DNA of 64,000 nucleotides. Origin: Robbsia betulipollinis (GTDB lineage Bacteria; Pseudomonadota; Gammaproteobacteria; Burkholderiales; Burkholderiaceae). The position numbers and the translations under genes are program-made. The stretch spans positions 62,001 to 126,000 of the forward strand of contig NZ_JAPMXC010000002.1 in assembly GCF_026624755.1 (NCBI RefSeq). The letters are read 5' to 3'. The notes under the pieces are model-generated. The model saw only the letters and a program-made list of their open reading frames with translations, made no database searches and had not been told where the DNA came from. Positions 22,274 through 31,972 of this stretch are shown in pieces. The first letter of the stretch is position 1. Every line of letters starts with the position of its first letter.

Positions 22274-24418
22274 TCACGTCGCGGCACCTGCCGCGGCGTC
22301 CGCGGCACCCCCTGGCGCGCTCATGCCATTGTGCCGCAGCAAGGCATCGATACTCGGTTCACGGCCCCGGAACGCCTTGAACGATGCCATCGCGGCGCGG
22401 CTGCCGCCCACTTCGAGGATTTCCGTCCGATAGCGCTGACCCGTCGCCGCATCCACGACGCTGCCGTGCGCGCGTGCCGCTTCCTCGAATGCCGAGTAGG
22501 CATCGGCCGACAACACCTCGGCCCATTTGTAGCTGTAGTAGCCCGCCGCATAGCCGCCGGAAAAAATGTGGCTGAAGCTGTTCGGCCAGCGCGACACCGG
22601 GGACTGCTCGATCACGTGATACCGGGCGTTGATCTCGCGCGCGAGCGCGTTGACGGTTTGCTCCGCATGCGCGTCATAGTCGGTATGGATGCGCATGTCG
22701 AGCATCGAGAACACCACCTGACGCAGGGTGCCCAGGCCGCTCTGGAAGTTCTTCGCCGCGATCATCTTGTCGAACAGCACGCGCGGCAAGGGCGCGCCGG
22801 TGTCGACATGCCCGCTGAGCGTCTGGATGACATCCCATTCCCAGCAGAAATTTTCCATGAACTGCGAAGGCAGTTCGACCGCATCCCATTCAACGCCGTT
22901 GATGCCCGACACCGCCATCTCGTCGACCTGGGTCAGCATGTGGTGCAGACCGTGGCCGAACTCGTGGAACAGCGTCACGACCTCGTCATGCGTGAACAGG
23001 GCGGGCTTGTCGCCGACCGGCGGCGAGAAATTGCAGACCAGGTAGGCGACCGGCGTCTGCACGCTGCCGTCGGCACGGCGGCGACGCGAGCGTGCGTCGT
23101 CCATCCATGCGCCGCCGCGCTTGCCTTCGCGCGCATACGGGTCGAGATAGAACTGCGCGAGCAGGCGTCCCGCCGATTCGACGCGGAAGAAACGCACGTC
23201 CGGATGCCACACCGGCGCGTCGTCCGGGCGAATGCTGACGCCGAACAATTTCTCGATCAGACCGAACAGACCGCCGAGCACCTTCGCCTCGGGAAAGTAT
23301 TGCTTGACCTCGTTTTCCGAAAACGCGTAGCGCTGCTGGCGCAGCTTTTCCGCGGCGAACGCGATATCCCACGGCTGCAGGGTCGCGAAACCCAGGTGAT
23401 CGCGGGCGAAGCCGCTCAGCGCCTCCCAGTCGGCCTGCGCGAACGGGCGCGCGCGCTGCGCGATGTCGTCGAGGAAGTCGATGACCTGCGACGGCGACTC
23501 CGCCATCTTCGCGGCCAGCGACAGATCCGCGTAGCTGCCCAGGCCCAGCATGCGCGCTTCTTCCGCGCGCAGCGCGAGCTGCTCGCGCATGATGTCGGTG
23601 TTGTCCCACTCGGCCTTGCCCTGGCCGAATTCCGGCGACAGTTCGGAGGCGCGCGAGACGTAGGCGCGGTAGATCGCTTCGCGCAGCGGCCGGTGTTCGG
23701 CGTACTGAATCACCGGGAAGTACGAGGGGAAGTGCAGGGTGAATTTCCAGCCTTCGCGTTCCGCGGTTTGCGCGGCCTGACGCGCCGCGGCGACGGCGTC
23801 CTCGGGAAGGCCGACGAGTTCCGCAGCGTCCGTTACATACAACGCGAAGGCGTTGGTGGCATCGAGCACATGGTCGGAAAAGTCTTTCGACAGGCTCGCC
23901 TGCCGCTCCTGGAGTTCGGCGAAGCGCGGTTTTTGCGCTTCGGGCAATTCGGCGCCCGACAGGCGGAAGTCCCGCAGCGAGTCGTCCAGCACCTTGCGCC
24001 GCGTCGGCGTCAGGCGCGCGCCCACCGCCGCGTCGATGGCCTTGTACTTTTCGTACAGTGCCAGGTTCTGTCCGACCCCGGCATAGAACTCCGTGACCCG
24101 CGGCAGGTTTTCCGCATGGGCGGCCCGCAGCGCCGGCGTATCGGCGACCGAACTGAGATGGCCGACCACGCTCCAGGCCCGCCCGAGCGGCTCCATCGCC
24201 ATCTGCAATGCGTCGATCACCGTGTCCCAGCGCGCAGGCGTTTGCGGCGCGCTCGCGGTGGCGACGGCTTCCCGCGCGGCGGCGAGCAGCACGTCCAGCG
24301 CCGGGCTCACGTGCTCGGCGCGGATGTCGGCGAAGCGCGGCAGGCCCGCGCCGTCGAGCAGGGGGTTGGCCTGTGGATCCTGTACGGGGTCCGGATGAGA
24401 ATTATCGGGTGTCGTCAT
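22274..24418 (-). CDS. prlC: oligopeptidase A (M3 family metallopeptidase)
   Basis: This 714-residue M3 peptidase carries the zinc motif HEFGHGLHHML near residue 485 and the downstream ligand region EWDAVELPSQFMENFCWE. The N-terminal start NPLLDGAGLPRFADIRAEHVSPAL is typical of PrlC/OpdA, which is about 680 residues in E. coli. It is a cytoplasmic enzyme that degrades short peptides, including cleaved signal peptides. It lies downstream of folD in the same orientation with a gap of about 90 bp. The C-terminus ends in an Ala-rich tail. Confidence 0.93.
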   Translation of the reverse strand: MTTPDNSHPDPVQDPQANPLLDGAGLPRFADIRAEHVSPALDVLLAAAREAVATASAPQTPARWDTVIDALQMAMEPLGRAWSVVGHLSSVADTPALRAAHAENLPRVTEFYAGVGQNLALYEKYKAIDAAVGARLTPTRRKVLDDSLRDFRLSGAELPEAQKPRFAELQERQASLSKDFSDHVLDATNAFALYVTDAAELVGLPEDAVAAARQAAQTAEREGWKFTLHFPSYFPVIQYAEHRPLREAIYRAYVSRASELSPEFGQGKAEWDNTDIMREQLALRAEEARMLGLGSYADLSLAAKMAESPSQVIDFLDDIAQRARPFAQADWEALSGFARDHLGFATLQPWDIAFAAEKLRQQRYAFSENEVKQYFPEAKVLGGLFGLIEKLFGVSIRPDDAPVWHPDVRFFRVESAGRLLAQFYLDPYAREGKRGGAWMDDARSRRRRADGSVQTPVAYLVCNFSPPVGDKPALFTHDEVVTLFHEFGHGLHHMLTQVDEMAVSGINGVEWDAVELPSQFMENFCWEWDVIQTLSGHVDTGAPLPRVLFDKMIAAKNFQSGLGTLRQVVFSMLDMRIHTDYDAHAEQTVNALAREINARYHVIEQSPVSRWPNSFSHIFSGGYAAGYYSYKWAEVLSADAYSAFEEAARAHGSVVDAATGQRYRTEILEVGGSRAAMASFKAFRGREPSIDALLRHNGMSAPGGAADAAAGAAT

Positions 24419-24509
24419 ACATCTCCTGCCGGTAAGGGCCCGGATCCCGAAGGCATCCGGATTCGTGAAAGGGGGCTGGATCGCAGCAGGCCGAAGCGGG
24501 CCGCCGCGT

Positions 24510-25367
24510 TCAGAAACTCCCGTGTCCGCGTTCCGCGGCTTCGACGGTATTGACCAGCAGCATCGTGATCGTCATCGGCCCGACGCCGCCGGGTACCGGC
24601 GTCACATGCCCGGCCACCGTCGATACCCCGGCGAAGTCCACGTCGCCGCACAGCTTGCCGGCGTCGTCGCGATTCATGCCGACGTCGATGACCGTCGCAC
24701 CCGGCTTGACCATGTCGGCCGTCAGCACGTTGCGCCGGCCGGTGGCCGCCACGACGATGTCGGCACGTCGCGTGTGCGCGGCCAGGTCCCGCGTCTTGCT
24801 ATGACAGATGGTGACGGTTGCGCCGGCTTCAAGGAGCATCAGCGCCATGGGCTTGCCGACGATGTTCGAACGGCCGATGACGACGGCCTCCGCGCCCGCG
24901 AGCGGGATCTCGTACGCATCGAGCATTTTCATCACGCCATAGGGCGTGCAGGGCTGAAACAGCGGCATGCCCGTCATCAGCGCGCCGGCATTGGCCACGT
25001 GAAAGCCGTCGACGTCCTTGCCGGGGGCGATGGCCTCGATCACCTTGTGGCTGTCGATATGCGGCGGCAGGGGCAGCTGTACCAGAATGCCGTCGATCCG
25101 GGGGTCGCGGTTGAGCTCGTCGATGCGCGCCAGCAGCGCGGTTTCCGCGAGATCGGCCGGATAGCGGTCGAACGACGAATGGATGCCGTGATCGTTGCAG
25201 GCCTTGACCTTGTTGCGCACGTACACCTCGCTGGCGGGGTTGGCGCCCACCAGCACCACGGCCAGTCCCGGTTGGTGCCCGGCGGCGGTCAGCTTGGCGG
25301 CGCGCACGGCGACAGCGGCGCGAAGGGTTTTCGACAAGGCGTTGCCGTCGATCAGGGTGGCGGTCAT
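24510..25367 (-). CDS. folD: methylenetetrahydrofolate dehydrogenase / cyclohydrolase
   Basis: This 285-residue bifunctional enzyme interconverts 5,10-methylene-THF and 10-formyl-THF using NADP+. It shows the substrate motif [15 protein letters not shown] with the catalytic Lys, [17 protein letters not shown], the NADP-binding [14 protein letters not shown] and the C-terminal [14 protein letters not shown]. The ATG at 25367 gives [12 protein letters not shown] and the exact family length. It is transcribed toward prlC, with the FixJ-like regulator upstream in the same direction. Confidence 0.96.
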   Translation of the reverse strand: MTATLIDGNALSKTLRAAVAVRAAKLTAAGHQPGLAVVLVGANPASEVYVRNKVKACNDHGIHSSFDRYPADLAETALLARIDELNRDPRIDGILVQLPLPPHIDSHKVIEAIAPGKDVDGFHVANAGALMTGMPLFQPCTPYGVMKMLDAYEIPLAGAEAVVIGRSNIVGKPMALMLLEAGATVTICHSKTRDLAAHTRRADIVVAATGRRNVLTADMVKPGATVIDVGMNRDDAGKLCGDVDFAGVSTVAGHVTPVPGGVGPMTITMLLVNTVEAAERGHGSF

Positions 25368-25570
25368 GATGATGAGGGTCGGAAAAGGCGGTGAGGGAAA
25401 GCCCGTGCCTGCCGCGGCGCGGGCCGCGGCGGCATCGATATCAGGATGGGCGCCGGCGGGCGGCATGCCGTGCATTATAGATCGGCCCGCCGGAGCCCAC
25501 GCGGACCCGTATGCGGCGTCACGGCGCGGGGCCGCGATCGCTGGCGCGGTGCGGCGCGTACGCGGTGCGT

Positions 25571-26191
25571 TCAGGCCTTCGTGGACAGCGCGAGACGCAG
25601 CAGGTCGGCGACGGTGTTGACGTTCAGCTTCTCCATGATGTTCGCGCGATGCGCTTCCACCGTCTTGATGCTGATGCCCAGGTCGTCGGCGATCTGCTTG
25701 TTCAGACGCCCGGCGATGATCCGCTCCAGCACCTGCTGCTCGCGCGCGGTCAGCTTCGCCAGGCGTTCCGCGGAAGCGCGATGCACGGCCGCTTCGCTGC
25801 TCTGGTCGCGGGCGCGTTCGAGCATGCTCTGCACCAGCGGCAGCAGCTCGGCTTCGTTGAACGGTTTCTCGATGAAATCGCTTGCGCCTTTCTTCATCGT
25901 CGATACGGCCATGCCGACGTCGCCATGGCCCGTGACGAAGATGATCGGCAACGTCGAGCCGAGGGCCAGGAGTTTTTCCTGCAGCTCGAGTCCGCTCATG
26001 CCCTGCATACGCACGTCGAGGATCAGGCAGCCTACCTGCGCGGCCTGATAGCTTTCCAGAAACGCTTCGGCGCTGGCGAAGCACTGGACGTTGTAGTTGT
26101 TCGCTTCGAGCAGCCAGCGTAACGAATCGCGGACCGCCTCGTCGTCATCGACGACAAACACCGTTTCGGCGTGGAGTGGCTGGCTACTCAT
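25571..26191 (-). CDS. FixJ-like response regulator (receiver + LuxR-type HTH)
   Basis: This 206-residue regulator has a receiver domain (1-125) with VVDDDEAV, phospho-acceptor Asp59 in LILDVRMQG, Thr in VTGHGD and Lys in FIEKPF. A GerE/LuxR HTH follows (about 140-200; [40 protein letters not shown]). The start overlaps the end of the adjacent sensor kinase gene by 8 bp, so the two form a translationally coupled pair. The DNA targets are not visible; the divergent aceE operon is an obvious candidate. Confidence 0.94.
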   Translation of the reverse strand: MSSQPLHAETVFVVDDDEAVRDSLRWLLEANNYNVQCFASAEAFLESYQAAQVGCLILDVRMQGMSGLELQEKLLALGSTLPIIFVTGHGDVGMAVSTMKKGASDFIEKPFNEAELLPLVQSMLERARDQSSEAAVHRASAERLAKLTAREQQVLERIIAGRLNKQIADDLGISIKTVEAHRANIMEKLNVNTVADLLRLALSTKA

Positions 26192-28796
26192 GATTCTCCC
26201 GTAGCGTTGAGGGGTTCAATAAAGGGTAAGGGTCGGCCTGATTCAGGCCCGGCACCCGTTCCGGCGTGACGGGCAGGGTAAAGTGGAACGTACAGCCATT
26301 GCGCCGGCCGTCGGCGGCGAGATTGTTCTCGACCCACAAACGGCCGCGATGCGATTCGATGATCGAACGGCAGATGTTCAGGCCCATGCCCATGCCGTCC
26401 GCCTTGGTGCTGTAGAAAGGCTCGAAAAGCCGCTCGGTGGTGGCCTCGTCGACGCCCGGGCCGCGATCGACCACCGACACGCATACCGTCGCGGGGTCGC
26501 TCACGACCACCAGATGAATGGTCTGGTCGGCCGCCGCATGCCAGTATTCGGCGGGCTTGCCGGGCAGCGACGTGTCCGCGGGCGTTTTGTCGGCATGCTT
26601 GCCGGCGAGCTTGTCGGCTTGATACTCCGCCATCGCCTCGGCCGCGTTCTTCAGTAGATTCACCAGCACCTGCTCGATCAGCACGGTGTCGACCCAGATC
26701 GTCGGCAGGCGGCCGCGCGTCTCGGTAACGATGCGGATGCCGCGCTTGCGGGTTTCGATTTCCGCGAGGCCGATCGCATCGGCGACGATATCGGCGAGGC
26801 GCGCGGGCTTGCGCTTCGGTTCGCTGCGTTTGACGAACTCGCGGATGCGTTTGATGATCATGCCCGCGCGCAGCGCCTGCTGCGACGTCTTGTCCAGCGC
26901 CGAGAGCAGCGTCTCGGACGAGGCGCGCCCGTTGCGCACCAGCGCGGCGGCGCCCGAACAGTAGTTGCTGATCGCCGCGAGCGGCTGGTTCAGCTCGTGC
27001 GCCAGCGACGACGCCATCTCACCCATCGTCGTCAGGCGGCTGGCGAACTGGAGCTTCTCGTCCTGCTGGCGTGCCAGGTCCTGCGCTTCCTTGCGCGATG
27101 TGATGTCGCTCGCGATCTGCATCTGCGCCAGATGGCCGTCGACCCACTGGATGTACTGACGCCGCACGTCGAACCACTTGCCCACGCTCTTGACGTAGAT
27201 CTCCTGCGCGTCCGAGGCCGTTTCGGTCAGCGTCGCCGACGGCATGCCGGCGTAGGTGTCGATCATGTCGATCGCATCGTCGGCCTCGTCCGCCTCGTCG
27301 GGAAGCGCGCCCGCGAGTTCGAGATGACCGTCGGGCCGCAGGCCGAAGACGTGGCGGTAGTACCGGTTCGCGTACAGCAGCTGCGTCTCGTCCGTGGCCA
27401 GCACCGAGACCGCCGCGTCGAGGCTTTCGAGCACCGTGGTGAAGCGTTCGTGCGCGGCCGACAATTCCTCGCGCACGCGGCGCGGTTCGGTGATGTCGGT
27501 CATCGACGACATCCAGCCGCTTTGCCGGCCGTTGCCGTCGATCAGCGGCGAGACGTACATGCGCGCGTGAAACGTCGAGCCGTCCTTGCGCCGGATGCGC
27601 ATCTCGAAACCGCTCGACGGCGCCTTGCCGCGCAGGGTCATGTCGATCTGGCGCCGCATCTCGGAAAAGGATTCCGCCGGCCAGTACACATAGGGCGGCA
27701 GCGTGTCGAGCAGGTCGCTTTCCTCCCAGCCGGTCATGCGGCAGAACGCCGGGTTGACGTAGGTGATGCGTCCCTGCAGATCGAGCACCCGCATGCCCAC
27801 CAGCACCGAGTTCTCCATCGCGCGCCGGAACGACGCCTCGTCGAACAATTGCAGTTGGGCGACGAAGCGCTGGCGGGTATGTTTCCAGACGCTCCACAGG
27901 CTCCAGAGCACGAAGCAGGACAGTCCGGCGATCAGCCACAGCAGACGGTTGTTGAAAAGGTTCGCGGTGTTGTGCGGATAGGCATAGACCCGGACCGAGA
28001 GGCCATTGCCCGGCGGGTCGAGCGGCAGGTCGCGATGCACGTCGCGCGACAGGCGCGGGCGCGAGGACGATCGCGACAATTCGTGACCGCGCGCGTCGAG
28101 GATCGAGATTTCGTATTTCGACGACAGTTCGGCGGGCAATTCTCGCCGCAACATGCCCTCGATCGAAAACACCGTGGCAATGGCGCCGAGATAGGTCCGG
28201 TTCGAGAAGATCGGCATCTGCAGCGTGATGTAACCGTTGCCGAGCGCATCGTAGAAGATGGGCGCGTAGACGGGGCGGCGGCTGTCGCGTGCCTCGTCGA
28301 GACCGGCATGCGGCGCGGCGTCGAACGCGTCGGCGTCGGGGCGCTTCAGGTGCAGCGCATTGACCGGGATGGGCGCGCGCCATTTCGGCGCGCCGTCCTG
28401 GCCGAGCCAGACGAGCGCCAGGATTTCCGGATGGCTGTCGAGAATCTCCGTCGTGGGAGCCAGCAGCGAGGCCGGATCCGAATGCCCGGTGGCGATGTCG
28501 CGCGACAGGGCGCCAAGCTGCTCCTGGACTTCCGTCAGGGACAGTCGGATCTGCTGCTGGGCCCAGGCGACATTGCGATACAGCGTATCCTCTTGTTGGA
28601 GCTGTTCGCGTCGCGTAAGGCTCCAGAGGATCAGGCTCATGACGATCAGGAACACAATGATCGACAATAGCGGCGTATAGAGATAGGCGTTGGACCACCA
28701 GGAATGCGGCGTGCCCCGCTGCGCTCGCGCGACACGAGGGAATTCGGAGGGCTTTGCCCTCTGGGAGAAGCGCGCGAACAGCCAATTGGTCAACAT
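26184..28796 (-). CDS. FixL-like membrane sensor histidine kinase with two PAS domains
   Basis: This 870-residue kinase has TM1 near residues 35-57 (PLLSIIVFLIVMSLILWSL) and TM2 near 280-300 (LLWLIAGLSCFVLWSLW), which enclose a periplasmic sensor. Two cytoplasmic PAS/PAC regions follow (NPAFCRMTGWEESDLL; YANRYYRHVFGL). The H-box is SSLAHELNQPLAA with His near 600, and the HATPase shows VLVNLLKNAAEAM, VDRGPGV and GMGMGLNICRSI. The FixL/DctB-type H-box fits the FixJ-like partner that overlaps its 3' end. The ATG at 28796 (MLTNWLFARF) is preferred over a longer frame to 28850. It is divergent from aceE. Confidence 0.92.
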   Translation of the reverse strand: MLTNWLFARFSQRAKPSEFPRVARAQRGTPHSWWSNAYLYTPLLSIIVFLIVMSLILWSLTRREQLQQEDTLYRNVAWAQQQIRLSLTEVQEQLGALSRDIATGHSDPASLLAPTTEILDSHPEILALVWLGQDGAPKWRAPIPVNALHLKRPDADAFDAAPHAGLDEARDSRRPVYAPIFYDALGNGYITLQMPIFSNRTYLGAIATVFSIEGMLRRELPAELSSKYEISILDARGHELSRSSSRPRLSRDVHRDLPLDPPGNGLSVRVYAYPHNTANLFNNRLLWLIAGLSCFVLWSLWSVWKHTRQRFVAQLQLFDEASFRRAMENSVLVGMRVLDLQGRITYVNPAFCRMTGWEESDLLDTLPPYVYWPAESFSEMRRQIDMTLRGKAPSSGFEMRIRRKDGSTFHARMYVSPLIDGNGRQSGWMSSMTDITEPRRVREELSAAHERFTTVLESLDAAVSVLATDETQLLYANRYYRHVFGLRPDGHLELAGALPDEADEADDAIDMIDTYAGMPSATLTETASDAQEIYVKSVGKWFDVRRQYIQWVDGHLAQMQIASDITSRKEAQDLARQQDEKLQFASRLTTMGEMASSLAHELNQPLAAISNYCSGAAALVRNGRASSETLLSALDKTSQQALRAGMIIKRIREFVKRSEPKRKPARLADIVADAIGLAEIETRKRGIRIVTETRGRLPTIWVDTVLIEQVLVNLLKNAAEAMAEYQADKLAGKHADKTPADTSLPGKPAEYWHAAADQTIHLVVVSDPATVCVSVVDRGPGVDEATTERLFEPFYSTKADGMGMGLNICRSIIESHRGRLWVENNLAADGRRNGCTFHFTLPVTPERVPGLNQADPYPLLNPSTLRENHE

Positions 28797-28966
28797 GCGC
28801 GGATTGTATCGCAGGCGACTGCGGGAAACGCGAAGGATTTGCTCCCGCAATGAAAAGCCGCGCGCAGGACGCCGGGCGTCACTAAGGGTTTATCCGGAGG
28901 CTTTTTCGCTGATTTACCAGGATATTTCGCATCATGAAACGCGATCCCGTCATTTGAAAATTGTTG

Positions 28967-28995
28967 TTGCGCTGCCTACCCGGCGTTCTTACAAT
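28967..28995 (+). promoter_or_regulatory. possible sigma-70 promoter for the pdh operon
   Basis: TTGCGC, a 17 bp spacer and TACAAT lie about 85 bp upstream of aceE. The -10 is good and the -35 weak. This is a visual prediction only. Confidence 0.35.
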
Positions 28996-29080
28996 CAGCG
29001 CCGTCCGTCGGCAATTGGCGCGTGGTCGTCGCCTGCCTTGAGCCTGTCGGTTGCGCGATTTCGCATTTGAGGAGACACAC

Positions 29081-31789
29081 ATGTCCGCAGTGCCCGAAGA
29101 AGTCTTGAAATATGTCGCCGCCGATCAGGACGACGATCGCCAGGAAACGACGGAATGGCTTGAAGCGCTGGAAGGCGTGATCAACGCGGCCGGTCCCGGC
29201 CGCGCGCACTACCTGATCGAAAAGCAGATCGAATTCGCCCGCGTGCACGGCGAGCATCTGCCGTTCTCGGCGAACACCCCGTACATCAATACGATTCCGG
29301 TCAGCCAGCAGGCGAAGATCCCCGGCGACCAGGATCTGGAACACCGCATCCGCTCCTATACCCGCTGGAACGCGCTCGCGATGGTGCTGCGCGCCGGCAA
29401 GGACACGAACGTCGGTGGTCACATCGCGTCGTTTTCCTCGGCTGCGACGCTGTACGACGTCGGCTTCAACCACTTCTGGCACGCGCCGTCTCCGGAGCAT
29501 GGCGGGGACCTGATTTTCTTCCAGGGCCATTCGTCGCCGGGCATGTACTCGCGCGCGTTCCTGCTGGGCCGTCTGACCGAACAGCAGCTCGACAGCTTCC
29601 GCCAGGAAGTGGGCGGGCAGGGCATTTCCTCGTACCCGCACCCGTGGCTGATGCCGGATTTCTGGCAGTTCCCGACGGTGTCGATGGGCCTGGGCCCGAT
29701 CATGGCGATCTACCAGGCGCGCTTCATGAAGTACATCCAGGCGCGCGACATCGTCAAGACCGACGGGCGCAAGGTCTGGGCCTTCCTGGGCGACGGCGAG
29801 ACCGACGAGCCGGAGTCGCTGGGGGCGATCGGCATGGCCGGACGCGAGCGGCTGGACAATCTGGTATTCGTCATCAACTGCAACCTGCAGCGTCTGGACG
29901 GCCCGGTACGTGGCAACGGCAAGATCATCCAGGAACTCGAAAGCGAGTTCCGCGGTGCCGGCTGGAACGTCATCAAGGTGGTCTGGGGCAGCCGTTGGGA
30001 CGCGCTGTTCGCGCGCGACAAGTCGGGCGCGCTGATGCGCCGGATGATGGAAGTGGTCGACGGCGAATACCAGACGTACAAATCGGAAAGCGGTGCCTTC
30101 GTGCGCGAGCATTTCTTCAACAGCCCGGAACTCAAGGCGCTGGTGGCGGACTGGTCCGACGACGACATCTGGAACCTCAATCGCGGCGGCCACGACCCGC
30201 ACAAGCTCTACGCGGCGTTCGACGCGGCGACCAAGACCGTCGGCCAGCCGACGGTGATCCTCGCCAAGACGATCAAGGGCTACGGGATGGGCGAGTCCGG
30301 CCAGGCGATGAACATCACCCATCAGCAGAAGAAGCTGCCGGTGGAAGCGCTCAAGCGCTTCCGCGACCAGTTCCGCCTGCCGATCAGCGACGACGAAATC
30401 GCCGACGTGCCGTACCTCAAGTTCGAGGAAGGCTCGAAGGAACTCGCCTACATGCGCGAACGGCGCACGGCGCTCGGCGGCTATTTGCCGGCGCGCCGGC
30501 AGAAGGCCGAGCCGCTGCCGACGCCGGAGTTGGGCGCATTCGATCCGGTGCTCAAGGGCACGGGCCCGGGCCGCGAGATCTCTACGACGATGGCCTTCGT
30601 GCGGATCCTCAACATCCTGCTCAAGGACAAGGCGCTGGGCAAGCGGATCGTCCCGATCGTCCCCGACGAGTCGCGTACCTTCGGCATGGAAGGCCTGTTC
30701 CGTCAGATCGGCATCTGGAACCAGGACGGGCAGAAGTACGTTCCGGAAGACAGCGACCAGCTGATGTTCTACAAGGAAACGAAGAACGGCCAGATCCTGC
30801 AGGAAGGGATCAACGAAGCCGGCGGGATGAGCGACTGGATCGCCGCGGCGACCGCGTACTCGACGCACGGCGAACAGATGGTGCCGTTCTACATCTTCTA
30901 TTCGATGTTCGGCTTCCAGCGCATCGGCGATCTCGCCTGGGCGGCGGCCGACATGCGCGCCCGTGGCTTCCTGCTGGGCGCCACCGCGGGCCGGACGACG
31001 CTCAACGGCGAAGGACTGCAGCACGAGGACGGTCATTCGCACCTGTTCTCCGCTTTCATTCCGAACTGCGTCAGCTACGATCCGACCTTCGGCTATGAAG
31101 TCGCCGTCATCATCCAGGATGGTCTGCGCCGCATGGTGCAGAACCAGGAGGACGTCTACTACTACCTGACGTTGATGAACGAAAACTACGAGCACCCGGA
31201 AATGCCGGGCGACGTGGCGGCGGACATCATCAAGGGCATGTACGCGTTCCGGCGCGGCGCCGACGTTGCCGATGCGGCCAAGGGCAAGCCGGCAGCGCGG
31301 GTGCAGTTGCTGGGTTCGGGCACGATCTTCAACGAGGTGATCGGCGCGGCGGCCCTGCTGAAGGACGACTGGGGCGTGGAAGCGGATCTGTGGAGCGCGC
31401 CGAGCTTCACCGAACTGGCGCGCGACGGCCAGGACGCGGAGCGCTTCAATCTGCTGAACCCGGAGGCCGAGCGCCGCGTCTCGCACGTCGAGAAGCTGCT
31501 GGCCGGCACGCAGGGCCCGGTGGTGGCGGCGACGGACTATATCCGCGCCTTCGCCGAACAGATCCGCGCGTTCGTGCCGCGCCGCTACACGGTGCTCGGC
31601 ACCGACGGTTTCGGCCGTTCGGACACGCGCGAGAAACTGCGGCACTTCTTCGAGGTCGACCGCTACTGGGTCACGATCGCCGCCCTGAAGGCGCTCGCCG
31701 ACGAAGGCACGATCGCGCGCAGCGTGGTGGGCGAAGCGCTGAAGAAGTACGGTCTGGACCCGGCCAAGCCGAACCCGATGACCGTCTAG
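29081..31789 (+). CDS. aceE: pyruvate dehydrogenase E1 component (homodimeric)
   Basis: This 902-residue thiamine-diphosphate enzyme decarboxylates pyruvate and acetylates the E2 lipoyl groups. The ThDP/Mg motif GDGETDEPESLGAIG runs on to NLVFVINCNLQ. Other AceE features are GHIASFSSAATLYDVGFNHF, HEDGHSH and SDTREKLRHFF. The ATG at 29081 follows GAGGAG by 7 nt. It is the first gene of aceE-aceF-lpdA and is divergent from the FixL/FixJ-like pair, an arrangement I recall from other Burkholderia-type genomes. Confidence 0.97.
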   Translation: MSAVPEEVLKYVAADQDDDRQETTEWLEALEGVINAAGPGRAHYLIEKQIEFARVHGEHLPFSANTPYINTIPVSQQAKIPGDQDLEHRIRSYTRWNALAMVLRAGKDTNVGGHIASFSSAATLYDVGFNHFWHAPSPEHGGDLIFFQGHSSPGMYSRAFLLGRLTEQQLDSFRQEVGGQGISSYPHPWLMPDFWQFPTVSMGLGPIMAIYQARFMKYIQARDIVKTDGRKVWAFLGDGETDEPESLGAIGMAGRERLDNLVFVINCNLQRLDGPVRGNGKIIQELESEFRGAGWNVIKVVWGSRWDALFARDKSGALMRRMMEVVDGEYQTYKSESGAFVREHFFNSPELKALVADWSDDDIWNLNRGGHDPHKLYAAFDAATKTVGQPTVILAKTIKGYGMGESGQAMNITHQQKKLPVEALKRFRDQFRLPISDDEIADVPYLKFEEGSKELAYMRERRTALGGYLPARRQKAEPLPTPELGAFDPVLKGTGPGREISTTMAFVRILNILLKDKALGKRIVPIVPDESRTFGMEGLFRQIGIWNQDGQKYVPEDSDQLMFYKETKNGQILQEGINEAGGMSDWIAAATAYSTHGEQMVPFYIFYSMFGFQRIGDLAWAAADMRARGFLLGATAGRTTLNGEGLQHEDGHSHLFSAFIPNCVSYDPTFGYEVAVIIQDGLRRMVQNQEDVYYYLTLMNENYEHPEMPGDVAADIIKGMYAFRRGADVADAAKGKPAARVQLLGSGTIFNEVIGAAALLKDDWGVEADLWSAPSFTELARDGQDAERFNLLNPEAERRVSHVEKLLAGTQGPVVAATDYIRAFAEQIRAFVPRRYTVLGTDGFGRSDTREKLRHFFEVDRYWVTIAALKALADEGTIARSVVGEALKKYGLDPAKPNPMTV

Positions 31790-31972
31790 CCGGTGGCGTC
31801 GCGCGGCAGTGGTGGCGCAGCGCCGGTGGTGGGAGAGGTTGAGGAGCGCGGGACCCGGGAGGCATGCCTCCCGGGTCCCGTTCGAAACGAGACGAAACGA
31901 GAAGGCCCGGACCGCGCGACCTGTGGGTCAGGTGCGGCGATGCGGCGGGTGGTCCCTGGAGACACGCGGAAA

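Noticed and set aside
28976-31645. 889-codon minus-strand frame opposite aceE
   Set aside because: It mirrors aceE codons, has His/Arg-rich composition and no domain; aceE is unmistakable on plus.
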